A stretch of 64,000 nt of DNA, from assembly GCF_008632455.1 (NCBI RefSeq), contig NZ_CP043929.1, positions 1,612,001 through 1,676,000 of the forward strand, in the 5' to 3' direction. Below, piece after piece: positions 8,078 to 16,562 of the stretch; within the stretch, counting starts at the first letter, position 1, and each line of letters begins with the position of its first letter. This stretch comes from Methylomonas rhizoryzae. GTDB lineage: Bacteria > Pseudomonadota > Gammaproteobacteria > Methylococcales > Methylomonadaceae. A model generated the notes under the pieces. That model was not told where the DNA came from. It saw nothing but the letters and a program-made list of their open reading frames with translations, and searched no databases. Position numbers and translations under genes: made by a program.

Positions 8078-9034
8078 TTAACCGGCTTTAACGAAAAAGC
8101 CACGCCCGTCCCGATAAACTTTTTGCGGCAGTTGATCGACCGATACATTAACCATTCGCCCTTGCAGGGGCCTGGCAAATACGCTGCCCTCGGCAAACAT
8201 CCGCAGACGATTTTTGCGAATGCCACTACCACCAATCCAGCCACCGCGTGACACCAGTTTGTAAGCCGCGCCATCCAGCCAACCGGTTTGGCAATCGCCA
8301 GGGTCGGGGTTGACCAACGATAGCGCGACGGCTTGGCCCTGTTCGGCCAGTTGCAACCCCGGCATCTGGCCTTTGCTCCAGGAAAAGCAGCCGTTGCCGC
8401 TGGTTCGATCCGCGCCGATGCCGCTGTCACCGAGTACCGAAAGCGCGGTTTCAAATTGTTGCCGACTCGTCTCATCGTTAAACACAGCCAGAAAGTACAA
8501 ACCACCGTTTTTGTCGAACCAGATACGGCTGAAATTAAAGATTTGGCTATCTGCGGCTTGATTGCTGTTGCGGTCTATCGCCAAACGCGGGCGATCTTCT
8601 TCCAGCCAGAGTTTTTCCGGTAATGTGGTTGTCTGACTGGCTAAGACACCTTGGCACACACCGTTTTTCAGGTCTATGGCGTCCGCCCAATTCGGATTGG
8701 TCAAGGATGTATGCCAGAGCTTGCTGTCCAGCCACTGGATTTTTTTTAGCTTCTTGGCTTGTTTCAATTTTTCTGATGGTAGGCGGATTGCTTGACTACT
8801 CGCAGCGCGCGGCAGAAAGTAACAATCCCGGTAAAACGGAAACGCCGAACTAATGCGAAAGGTTGGATTTTGTGCGTGTAGGGCAATTTGCTCCGGCCAA
8901 ATCAACGCCCAGGTCGCCAACATCGCCGCGCTCAGGGTATCGGAATGAATGAAGCTGCTGCTTTCCTCGTAAAAGGCGTTGCCGCGACTATCGACGTGGA
9001 ACGGCGCGGTAAAGGTGAGCCGATAGCAGTGCAT
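8078..9034 (-). CDS. csm4: Csm4, type III-A Cas5-like RAMP subunit
   Basis: 318 residues. Csm4 holds the 5' repeat-derived handle of the crRNA and contacts Cas10. Recognisable parts are the RRM-like start MHCYRLTFTAPFHV, the SFIHSDTLSAAM segment, a glycine-rich GDSGIGADRTSGNGCF loop (~215-230), and the C-terminal GGWIGGSG...KNRLRMFAEGS stretch. One base separates its start from the csm3 stop, consistent with co-translation. Confidence 0.92.
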   Translation of the reverse strand: MHCYRLTFTAPFHVDSRGNAFYEESSSFIHSDTLSAAMLATWALIWPEQIALHAQNPTFRISSAFPFYRDCYFLPRAASSQAIRLPSEKLKQAKKLKKIQWLDSKLWHTSLTNPNWADAIDLKNGVCQGVLASQTTTLPEKLWLEEDRPRLAIDRNSNQAADSQIFNFSRIWFDKNGGLYFLAVFNDETSRQQFETALSVLGDSGIGADRTSGNGCFSWSKGQMPGLQLAEQGQAVALSLVNPDPGDCQTGWLDGAAYKLVSRGGWIGGSGIRKNRLRMFAEGSVFARPLQGRMVNVSVDQLPQKVYRDGRGFFVKAG

Positions 9035-9035
9035 A

Positions 9036-9827
9036 TCAGGCTCCGACAGCGACGTTTTGAGCTTGCAAGTTGCTGAACAGCGCCATCAGTTTTTCGTTAA
9101 CGTCAGCCGCCGGTTCGCCTTTTTGATATTGCGGCATGGTGCGTTCCTGCAAGGTTTGCACGGAAAACTCAACCGCTCCATACCCGCGCGAACCGTGTCC
9201 GCCCAAGCTGTCGTGTTGCACCAGTTCCAAGCCTTCGCGGATCAGGTTTAAAAATTGGCTTTCGTCATCGCCCTCCAGCAAGGTCAAAACCAGTTCAAAA
9301 GCAAATTCGGCACCGGCAGGTACCCGTTCGAATTGGCGAGGGTTGGCGGCTGAGGTAATGCGGTCGATATTGACTTCAGTTTTTACCTCGGTCATCGGCA
9401 TGTCGGTATTGGGTGCGTTTTCCAGCTGATTTTTACTGGCTGGGGTTAAGTGTGCATCGCGCACCATCAAGCGGGTCGGTTGACCGTTGTTTTTGTCAGC
9501 GGAAACACCGAACAGCTTGCCGAGTAGGGTTTCGGGATTGATACCGGCTTGAGCTTCCAGTTTGCCTTCTTTTAAACTGAATCCCCCTTCCATTGGGTTA
9601 TGTTTTTCGTCGCCCCTTGCCCGCTCCAATAATGACCGCATTTTTCCGCGCAATGAAGAGCCTGGAATATAAGGTTCATTGGTCAACGGATTTCGGACCA
9701 CAACTTTATCCGCGCCGCCAATCGCCATGCCAATGGAATTACCGCCAATATGCAGTCCAGTCAATGCGGTGATTGTGCCTTTGATGAAAATTTTGCTTTT
9801 CAGTTTTGGATTGATTTGTTCGCTCAT
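9036..9827 (-). CDS. csm3: Csm3, Cas7-like backbone and target-RNA nuclease
   Basis: 263 residues. Csm3 polymerises along the crRNA and cuts bound target RNA at 6-nt intervals. The catalytic aspartate is present as D40 in IGGADKVVVRN (equivalent to D33 of Streptococcus Csm3). RAMP motifs IPGSSLRGKMRSLLE (~54-68), VNIDRITSAANPR and the glycine-rich LGGHGSRGYG (~215) are intact, so RNase activity is expected. 15 bp follow the csm2 stop. Confidence 0.95.
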   Translation of the reverse strand: MSEQINPKLKSKIFIKGTITALTGLHIGGNSIGMAIGGADKVVVRNPLTNEPYIPGSSLRGKMRSLLERARGDEKHNPMEGGFSLKEGKLEAQAGINPETLLGKLFGVSADKNNGQPTRLMVRDAHLTPASKNQLENAPNTDMPMTEVKTEVNIDRITSAANPRQFERVPAGAEFAFELVLTLLEGDDESQFLNLIREGLELVQHDSLGGHGSRGYGAVEFSVQTLQERTMPQYQKGEPAADVNEKLMALFSNLQAQNVAVGA

Positions 9828-9842
9828 GTTCGTGTCTCGTAG

Positions 9843-10220
9843 TTATTTAGTGCTATAGACTTTGTGGTAAGCCAAAATGGCCTCAAAAAAATTACAGAAC
9901 CTTTTGAAGGTTTCCCGATCCTTGACTTCAACAGCATCTATTGCCTGAGATAGCGCATCTTCTAACAATTTGAACGTGTCTCTTTTTTTAGATTCAGTTC
10001 GGCCCCTCGCATAGGCCAATTTCGGTTTTAGGAGCAATAATTCACGATAGGATTTTTCGGTAAAGTCCGTTTGCATTTCCAATTTTTTTACCGTTCCATA
10101 AGCATTTCTTATTTGAGAAGTACTGACGTCCTTGATTGCCAACGCTAATTTGTCGGCAAATTCAATCATCTTCTTTGCTGTATCGTCTCTTTGAATAAAA
10201 GAGCTAACTTCGTTAGTCAT
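9843..10220 (-). CDS. csm2: Csm2, Cas11-like small subunit
   Basis: 125 residues, predicted all-helical, with the family features YGTVKKLEMQ, LLLLKPKLAYARGR and FKRFCNFFEAILAYHK. Csm2 forms the inner filament alongside Csm3 and stabilises crRNA-target pairing. It overlaps the end of cas10 by 8 bp and has a good AAGGAG ribosome-binding site. The segment is noticeably more AT-rich than its neighbours, common for this subunit. Confidence 0.93.
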   Translation of the reverse strand: MTNEVSSFIQRDDTAKKMIEFADKLALAIKDVSTSQIRNAYGTVKKLEMQTDFTEKSYRELLLLKPKLAYARGRTESKKRDTFKLLEDALSQAIDAVEVKDRETFKRFCNFFEAILAYHKVYSTK

Positions 10221-12783
10221 TTGTTTTACTCCTTAATAAGAATTCCGCCCAACGCACCGGTAATTGCAGCCATTCCATGACTGGCTGCTTGTTCGCCAGA
10301 GTTTGTGGGGTGATTAGTTGCCGTTGTAAATTTTCAAGTTGTAATGCCACTTCGGGGTAACGCTTCTCCATCCGTTTCAGGTTGTAAACCAGTCGCCAGC
10401 GCCATTTATCCCAGTAAATCTGCTCGGTAATATTGCCGGATTTTTGTCTGAGTTTGATTTCATCTACGGCAATTACCACCTGCCGCAAACGGTCGATGAT
10501 GGCTTGACTGTTGGTTTGCTTGACGATGCTCAACAAGGTGTCGCGCAATTGAATCGCGTCGGCAAAGCTTTCCCAACCGATGGCCGTTTCCATAAAGCTC
10601 AAGGCATCCTTTTCCTTCTGGCCGCGTTGTAGGTGCTTGGCCTGTTCTTCGGCTTCGCCCGCCAATTCCGCCGCCCGAGAAATGGGGTAACGACCGCCCA
10701 CCAGAGCAATGCCGCCGGACAAGGTAAAGCAGGGGTTGTTGGCGCAATAACGACTGAATTCGTCGCGGATTTTTTGCGCTACGGTTGGCAACTCGTCCCA
10801 ACTGCCAATGATGAATACGTCATCACCGCCAGCGTAAATGATTTGACTGCGCGGAAACGCTTCCAGAATTTGGTGCAAATAACCGGCGAAGAACAAATGC
10901 AATTGCCTGGAAACCGTGGCGACTCGCGACAGCGAACCCATGCTGGTTTGTTTGCCTTCGGCATTTTTCTTGCCAAAGTTGAGACCGCGAATAAAGACCT
11001 CGCCGAGGTTGTCCACGTCCATGCGCAATATTCCCATGCGGCTAACGCCCTGAGCTTGTTCGGCAAAATCATCGAACTCGTAGTTACCGGAAGTTTTATT
11101 TTTTTGCCATTGGCCGACATAGCGCACACCTTGCGAATAGCCTTGGGCATTGGTTGTTAAACCCTTCCAGTCGTTCAGCACTTCCAGATGGGATTCGGAC
11201 AAGTTTGTGAGTTCGCTGAATTGCGGTTCCTGCTTCAGAAAATACACATCGCAATCGGTGCCCACTATCGGCAAGCTAAACAGCTGGCCCTGAAGTTTGT
11301 TTTTGACAGTTTGGCGGTTTTCACCCCACACCCAGAACAAGTAGCGGGTATCGGCCAAGGCTTGGCCCATGCGTTCCAAATCCTCGCATTGCCGACAACT
11401 TTGCTTGGTGTTGATGTCCGCCTGAGCATCGTCGCGACCGCAAATTTTGCAGGCACCACGTTCATGCTGCATTTGCTGGGCAAAACAGTTGATGTCTTGA
11501 CTGACTTGGGTTTTAAAAGGCTGCAAGCGTTGTTTTTGCAAGTCTTCGTTGACCTGTTGCCAGCGCCGGCCCATGTTGCCTTCTTTAAAGTCATCGCCGC
11601 ATATATCAGCAAAGCCCAAGCCCAAAAATACCTCTCCCTGAAATTCATCAAGCAGGGTTTTGTTGACTGAATCGGCAATACGCTGGGCTTCGACTTTTAA
11701 ATACGTCGGTATCAATAAGTAAAACTTCCCGCCGGAAGAATAAATCCTGGCCGTGGGGTACAAGCCCAATTCACGGATGATTTGCTCGGCAACGGCATCG
11801 CATAGTAATTGGATGAAGAACGAGCGCCCCCGCAAGCCCTTGGCCGCGCCTTTGCTGGTGATTTTGTAAATGAATTTTTGTATGCCCGAAAAATCGCCGC
11901 ATACCAATTGCCATTTAGGGGTTTGGCGGTCGTCAAAACCACTGGTTTCGTCCAAGTTTTGGTGATGTAGAAAAAGACTTTCCCCAATCGCCGCCGTGAC
12001 CCTGAGATGATCGAATAAAGAGATGTCAGGGTGCTGCACATTGGTAGCCGCCGGTACTTGACTCAAATATTGTTCCAGCAGGGTCAACAGGCTTCTGGTA
12101 ACCGACTTTAGAATTTTGTCTTTAGCGACATTAGCCTGGAAGCTTTGTAAATGCTCCAGATCATTTAACAGACTCTGGGCGATTTCTCTGTACTCAGGCA
12201 CCAAGCTGGTTTTGCTTAGCCAAGCCTTGCCTTTATCGTTGGTTTTTTCTTCCATACCACCGGAAACCGCTGCTTGCGGATAAACATTAGCGGAAGATAG
12301 TTGGATTCCCGTTAGCGGCAGAAAACAATCGTTTTGTCTGGCAGTTTCTTCAATCCGCACTCTGCCCAGCAATGATTCCATACGGGTCTTTTTATGGATG
12401 CCTTGTTCGTAAAAACCACCTTGTTCGCGCTCGGCACTGGCAAGATGATCGGCGGATTGAACCAGTTTTTCCAGATACGCTTCAGCCCTGCCCGATGGTA
12501 CATGGTGGTAAGTCGCGAGATTGACCCAGTTTTGATCTGCGGTGGCAATCGTCTGTTGCTCATCAGGTTTAAGTTGCGGGACTTTTTCTGCAAGTAATTC
12601 GCAAAAAGCCAAGGTATGCAGAACGTGCAAATGGCTGTAGTAGCCTTTATCAGGGTTTTTCGGGCAATAGCTCTGGCGCTTTTCTATATCGTTTCTGTAA
12701 TGCTCCAGCATTTCGGCACGCTCAAAAAACTTGCCGATGTCATGCAATAAACAGCCTAAGACGGCATGGTCGTGATTTTTCAT
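10213..12783 (-). CDS. cas10: Cas10/Csm1 with intact HD nuclease and cyclase sites
   Basis: 856 residues, the signature subunit of type III-A. An N-terminal HD domain (H14-D15 in LLHDIGKFFERAE) gives DNase activity. A four-cysteine zinc motif (CKICGR...CRQCEDL, ~440-465) follows. The second Palm domain has GGDD at 652-655 (IYAGGDDVFIIG), the cyclic-oligoadenylate synthase site; the C-terminal helical D4 domain completes it. All catalytic motifs look functional, so both DNA cleavage and signalling are expected. Its ATG overlaps the upstream CARF gene by 4 bp. Confidence 0.97.
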   Translation of the reverse strand: MKNHDHAVLGCLLHDIGKFFERAEMLEHYRNDIEKRQSYCPKNPDKGYYSHLHVLHTLAFCELLAEKVPQLKPDEQQTIATADQNWVNLATYHHVPSGRAEAYLEKLVQSADHLASAEREQGGFYEQGIHKKTRMESLLGRVRIEETARQNDCFLPLTGIQLSSANVYPQAAVSGGMEEKTNDKGKAWLSKTSLVPEYREIAQSLLNDLEHLQSFQANVAKDKILKSVTRSLLTLLEQYLSQVPAATNVQHPDISLFDHLRVTAAIGESLFLHHQNLDETSGFDDRQTPKWQLVCGDFSGIQKFIYKITSKGAAKGLRGRSFFIQLLCDAVAEQIIRELGLYPTARIYSSGGKFYLLIPTYLKVEAQRIADSVNKTLLDEFQGEVFLGLGFADICGDDFKEGNMGRRWQQVNEDLQKQRLQPFKTQVSQDINCFAQQMQHERGACKICGRDDAQADINTKQSCRQCEDLERMGQALADTRYLFWVWGENRQTVKNKLQGQLFSLPIVGTDCDVYFLKQEPQFSELTNLSESHLEVLNDWKGLTTNAQGYSQGVRYVGQWQKNKTSGNYEFDDFAEQAQGVSRMGILRMDVDNLGEVFIRGLNFGKKNAEGKQTSMGSLSRVATVSRQLHLFFAGYLHQILEAFPRSQIIYAGGDDVFIIGSWDELPTVAQKIRDEFSRYCANNPCFTLSGGIALVGGRYPISRAAELAGEAEEQAKHLQRGQKEKDALSFMETAIGWESFADAIQLRDTLLSIVKQTNSQAIIDRLRQVVIAVDEIKLRQKSGNITEQIYWDKWRWRLVYNLKRMEKRYPEVALQLENLQRQLITPQTLANKQPVMEWLQLPVRWAEFLLRSKTND

Positions 12784-13892
12784 ACCTTATTTCCGGTTAA
12801 TGGGGCTATTTGAATTTGTTCGATTTTTAGGGCAATTCGATAACATGTTTTGGGTCGCCGGCCCTCGCTGGTAATCAAGTACGGTCTGGCGGCATGCCCC
12901 ATTGTTTGTTGTAGTTTTTTGTTCACTCTCGACTTGCGCTGCTCAAAAAAGCTTTTACTCATGCCGTTTTTCAACGGATCGACGGTACGGTCGGTGCCGC
13001 CTAAGGCACCGCGGATGCGTTGGTATTGCGCCAGGTATTCGTCGGCATAAGCCAAATCCGGGGCACCGTCGCTGGGGCATTGCGGCGCGGATTGTCCGTC
13101 GGCTTGCCGTTGCAGTATCCACAGGTAAAAGGCCAGGTCGGCGGGGATGAGCTTGACCGGGGTTCCTTGCGCGATCAGCATGCGTTTGGCTAAATCTATG
13201 ATTAGGTTTGCGGGGCCTAGCGCTTGCTGAGCGTTGGTCACGGTTTGGCTGAAGCTGGTTTTGCCTTCCAGCAGGGCTTGATCGAGGCCGTGGCGTAATC
13301 TAACAAACGGAATGTCGGCCAGCATGACTTCGGCTTGCTGGGTATCTAACGGTTTGCGACTGGGGTCGTTGCCGTAGATGACTTGGGAGTAGGGTGTCGG
13401 GTAATAAAACTGTGGGTGGGATTCGTAATCCGCCGCCACCAGTACGTGGCTGAGTTTGTCCTGACTGCGGCCATACAGCGATAAGGCGTAGCCGGCGTAA
13501 AAGCCCATGGTCTTGCGGCCGCCGGCGATGGAGACGTGCAGCGCGGTTTCGGCATCGGCGGTAAAGGTTCTGATCCATTCGGTGATGCCGTCGGCCATGG
13601 CTTGGTTGTCGGCTTGGCTGCGAATGTCGTTGAGCGGGTCGCCGTTGGCATGTTGCAGGATATGGATATGCTCTTCGGAAAACCGGACTGCCGGCAAACC
13701 ATAGTCTTTATAAAATCGGGCCAGCCAGCCGTCGTTGATCAGGGTGAGTTTGGCGCGTTGGCAGCCTTCCGCCGTGGTCAGAATGTGGATGGCGACGGGC
13801 ATGTCGCCACCCTGGCGATGCAAGGCATACAGGGTTTCGGTGACGACCTGCGGGGTTAAACCGGTGACAGCGAGCAAGATGCTTTGATTCAT
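12780..13892 (-). CDS. CARF-domain protein of the NE0113/TIGR02584 family
   Basis: 370 residues. The N-terminal CARF fold is supported by ILLAVTGLTPQVVTETLYAL (4-24) and the ligand-loop motif HVSIAGGRKTMGFYAG (~118-133). I see no R-X4-6-H HEPN pair and no PD-(D/E)xK motif in the C-terminal half. That half ends in a basic segment (FFEQRKSRVNKKLQQ...PYLITSEGRRPK) that could be a winged-helix or other nucleic-acid-binding domain. It matches from memory the Cas_NE0113 family, whose members have been called Csm6-like or ring nucleases; which applies here is unresolved. It lies between cas6 and cas10 and overlaps cas10 by 4 bp. Confidence 0.75.
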   Translation of the reverse strand: MNQSILLAVTGLTPQVVTETLYALHRQGGDMPVAIHILTTAEGCQRAKLTLINDGWLARFYKDYGLPAVRFSEEHIHILQHANGDPLNDIRSQADNQAMADGITEWIRTFTADAETALHVSIAGGRKTMGFYAGYALSLYGRSQDKLSHVLVAADYESHPQFYYPTPYSQVIYGNDPSRKPLDTQQAEVMLADIPFVRLRHGLDQALLEGKTSFSQTVTNAQQALGPANLIIDLAKRMLIAQGTPVKLIPADLAFYLWILQRQADGQSAPQCPSDGAPDLAYADEYLAQYQRIRGALGGTDRTVDPLKNGMSKSFFEQRKSRVNKKLQQTMGHAARPYLITSEGRRPKTCYRIALKIEQIQIAPLTGNKV

Positions 13893-13921
13893 TGGGCTTT
13901 TGTGGCGTTACCGTTGGAATG

Positions 13922-13982
13922 GTAGGAGAGACGCACAGTCGCGAATCGAAAGTCTGTCATCGCGACTGTGCGTCGCTCCCAC
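13922..13982. repeat. REPIN-type palindrome between cas6 and the CARF gene
   Basis: A 61-bp imperfect palindrome, gtaggagagacgcacagtcg to cgtcgctcccac. Terminal changes in both arms (gagag for gagcg, ctcccac for ctcctac) suggest an older copy than those at RAYT. Confidence 0.82.
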
Positions 13983-13992
13983 GCTGGCCATG

Positions 13993-14964
13993 TTAAGGGA
14001 TCGATGCTTCATCATCCCCAACTGGCAAGCTTGCCGGCTTTACGGAATAAGCCCCCAGGCCCATGCTGGTGGCCTTGCCGACATGCGTCCACTGGCCAAG
14101 CCAGAGATAGGGCCAGAAGGCGTCCAGCCCTTTAGTGTCCAACTTGATGCTGCCGACCAAGCCGCCCAGATTCATTTCGGTTTGCTGGCGCGACGAATAA
14201 CGCGTCCAGTCGTACCATTGCAGTTGTTGTTCGACAATTTCGATTTGTCTGGCTTGGACGGTGAGTCCGGCAAAATCCGTTTCCAGCGGGGTGTCGGTAT
14301 GAAAGTAGCTGATCATCGAGATGCGCCGCAGCAAGGTGCTGAACAGTGCACCGAAATTGAAATCGCTTGGCGTCAGGTTTTTTTGTTCGTGCTTGATCCG
14401 CAACGGGCTATGAAAGGTCAGTTCGACGCATGCCGGCATGTCCGGTACCGGCGGCGACAGGGCAGGTTGTTGCGGCAACAAAGCCCCGTTTTGGTAAATG
14501 CTCCGGCTATTGCCTTGCGTGTCAAGTTCGTCGATTTGGATTAGATCAAAGACTTGGCGCTTACCGCCTATGCCGTCTTTGCCTGCTGTTTGTAGGGCAT
14601 GAATCAAGTAAGGAAAGTAGCGCTGACCATGGCCGAACAGGATCAAATCGAGGTTGTAATTCGAGTCGATAGACGAGCTTTCCGGCAAGCGTAAAACAAA
14701 AGGGTGTGGCGCCGCAGTGTATTTGCGCATTTTTTCGGCATCGGCCGGCGGCGGCGTTTCAAATACATAGCTGTATGCACAGGAATTTTTTAATAAACAC
14801 TGGCTGCAGGGCGTATTTCTAACCACGCAGACGGTTCGTTTTAGTGCATGACCTAGTGCGCCGCGCCAGGCTGAGCCGGGGTAATCAGGTAAGCGGACGG
14901 GCTCTATGGTCTGGAAAAAGAAGCGGTAACTCTTAAGTGGAACAATAGGGTAAGCCGAAGACAT
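13993..14964 (-). CDS. cas6: Cas6, crRNA-processing endoribonuclease
   Basis: 323 residues. The C-terminal RAMP domain carries LGGLVGSIKL (~265) and the glycine-rich WLGQWTHVGKATSMGLGAY (~290-308) of the Cas6 family. The N-terminal half has a four-cysteine cluster (CVV...CSQCLLKNSC, ~46-62), seen in a subset of longer Cas6 proteins. It cleaves pre-crRNA within repeats. Start at 14964 with a strong AAGGAGG seven bases upstream. It is the first gene of the leftward operon; a REPIN follows. Confidence 0.92.
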   Translation of the reverse strand: MSSAYPIVPLKSYRFFFQTIEPVRLPDYPGSAWRGALGHALKRTVCVVRNTPCSQCLLKNSCAYSYVFETPPPADAEKMRKYTAAPHPFVLRLPESSSIDSNYNLDLILFGHGQRYFPYLIHALQTAGKDGIGGKRQVFDLIQIDELDTQGNSRSIYQNGALLPQQPALSPPVPDMPACVELTFHSPLRIKHEQKNLTPSDFNFGALFSTLLRRISMISYFHTDTPLETDFAGLTVQARQIEIVEQQLQWYDWTRYSSRQQTEMNLGGLVGSIKLDTKGLDAFWPYLWLGQWTHVGKATSMGLGAYSVKPASLPVGDDEASIP

Positions 14965-15076
14965 TGTGTAACCTCCTTGTTAACATTGTGCCAAATCTAA
15001 CAACCATGTTCTTTCTTGGCAAGCTTTTCACTTAGCGTTCGCAAGTCGGTCTTCACCGGTAAAGCTTGTGCTTGTA

Positions 15077-15407
15077 TTAACGCCTCAGGTCCTGTTGTAA
15101 TTCCGCCAAAGTGGGCGGTGTTGCCCATAACTGGCGGTATAGGCTCATTGCAACGCCCCAGTGTGCCATAACACAATCGGAATCGAGTTCGGCGATGTGA
15201 GCAAAGGTTTTCTTGGCTTCGTCCTACCAAAACGAATGTAGCATCGCGACCGCGCGGTTAAATTCTAGCTGCGCTGCCGGTGAACAGGAAACGACAAAGT
15301 TCGCCGTACCCAGTTTTTCCTGCCCGATGCCTTGTATCGTGGTGATCGCCTTCGGCCAAAAGCGGCGCAGACGCAAGTAGCGCCAGCCAAGCTATTAGGT
15401 TTTTCAT
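15077..15407 (-). pseudogene. decayed TPR-family secreted protein
   Basis: The ATG at 15407 begins a signal peptide (MKNLIAWLALLASAPLLAEG) followed by GDHH. A +1 shift then continues as FVVSCSPAAQLEFNRAVAML and HSFW, hits an in-frame TAG, and resumes as DEAKKTFAHIAELDSDCVMA then HWGVAMSLYRQLWATPPT before a TAA. The pieces form one recognisable protein: the FxRAVAMLHSFW-xxEAxxxFxxIAELDPDCxMAHWGVAMSL pattern of a family of tetratricopeptide-repeat secreted proteins usually 500-600 residues long. A frameshift, a nonsense codon and loss of the rest mark it as dead. Confidence 0.75.
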
Positions 15408-15751
15408 TGTTGTCCTCCAGATGCTTGTGGGGGGGCTTCGAGTCGTTCGGACCAAACTCAACCATACCGGCTGTTTATAGCGAATAACTACATGCTATTA
15501 ATGCCAATATGCATAGATACATTTGGAAAGCGCCCTTGAATTTTATCGCTGTCATATGCGCGGGGCGAAGAAGGAGGATTATTCAAACAGCAATTGAGCG
15601 ATGTACAGCTTTGTATCCTATTTCCGACCATACCGAAAAGCATCCTTTGTCCGCTTATGGTCGATCCAAGGCATTCAAAATCCGGTTGGGTTCGGAACCG
15701 GTGGCGGTTTTGAAATTGGACTCAGTGGTGGTTTTGATCGGAATACGCAAA

Positions 15752-15782
15752 AAAGGGAGGACCGTCCCCGATCCTCCCTTTT
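15752..15782 (-). terminator. hairpin terminator after the PEP-CTERM gene
   Basis: aaagggagga and tcctcccttt form an A/T-flanked hairpin around a 10-base loop, 22 bases past the stop of the minus-strand PEP-CTERM gene; on that strand the stem is followed by a T-run. It could also act for plus-strand transcription. The surrounding gap (15408-15803) holds no gene I can support. Confidence 0.7.
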
Positions 15783-15803
15783 CATGACCGTTCGTTGCCG
15801 ATC

Positions 15804-16562
15804 TTATACAAGCATCGATTTACGCCGACTGCGCAGCCCCAGGCCTAACACAGCGCTAGCAAACAACCCGGCAGCGCCGGGCAACGGCACTTGCGACACG
15901 GTGATGGTATCGCCGTTCAGCGCGAAATGCAGGGTATCCGAGCTAAAAGTAATTCTATAGTCGCCGTGATCCAGAATCGGATCGACATACCCGTTGGGCG
16001 CGGAAAAACTGTCGCCGGCATTGATTTCGGCCGCCGCTTCCGCATCGGTCAAGCGATAATCGGCAATCACGTATTGGTAACTACCGGCCGCCAGGGTAAT
16101 GTCGAACGCGGGATCGCGGCGAAAGTGAATCGAGCCGTCCGCCGCGCCTTGCGCTTGAGTCAGGCTGGTCAAACTAAGCGTACTATTGCTGACCGCCGTG
16201 CAATTGTTGGCAATGTCGTCGCATCGGGCCAAATGATTCGCGGCGCTCAGCGGATTAGCGGAACCGTCGTCCAAATACCAATGCGTATCCGGGTCCAGCC
16301 AAGTCAGCTCGCCGTCGCCGTTTAAATCGGCCGTGTAGTAACCGGCGGTCGAAATATTGCTTTGCGAAGCCTCGTAAGCCAGCAAATTCACGCTAAAGCT
16401 GCCGGCGACCGGCATGTCGATCTTCCAGACGTCGAAGGTGGTGCCGTCTTCCTGCAAAAACAAGGTAGCGTCGATCGTCAAAGTATTGGCTTGGACCGGC
16501 CCGGCAGCCGCTGCCAGCAAAGCGGCCGCAATCGCGGCGCGTAATACAAAATTCATTACCAT
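15804..16562 (-). CDS. PEP-CTERM sorting-domain exported protein
   Basis: 252 residues. An N-terminal signal peptide (MVMNFVLRAAIAAALLAAAA, cleavage after VQA) is followed by a beta-rich, Asp/Asn-rich body and a C-terminal sorting tail: VPLPGAAGLF, a hydrophobic helix, then RSRRK. That tail is the VPLP variant of the PEP-CTERM signal recognised by an exosortase/EpsH system, common in biofilm-forming proteobacteria. The body includes an Asp-rich YTADLNGDGELTWLDPDTHW stretch that may bind calcium. Substrate or role is unknown. A terminator hairpin follows at 15752. Confidence 0.8.
   Translation of the reverse strand: MVMNFVLRAAIAAALLAAAAGPVQANTLTIDATLFLQEDGTTFDVWKIDMPVAGSFSVNLLAYEASQSNISTAGYYTADLNGDGELTWLDPDTHWYLDDGSANPLSAANHLARCDDIANNCTAVSNSTLSLTSLTQAQGAADGSIHFRRDPAFDITLAAGSYQYVIADYRLTDAEAAAEINAGDSFSAPNGYVDPILDHGDYRITFSSDTLHFALNGDTITVSQVPLPGAAGLFASAVLGLGLRSRRKSMLV

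Noticed and set aside
15509..15960. plus-strand frames between the TPR pseudogene and the PEP-CTERM gene
   Set aside because: Low-complexity Gly/Arg reading through a terminator; no ribosome-binding site and no homology recognised.
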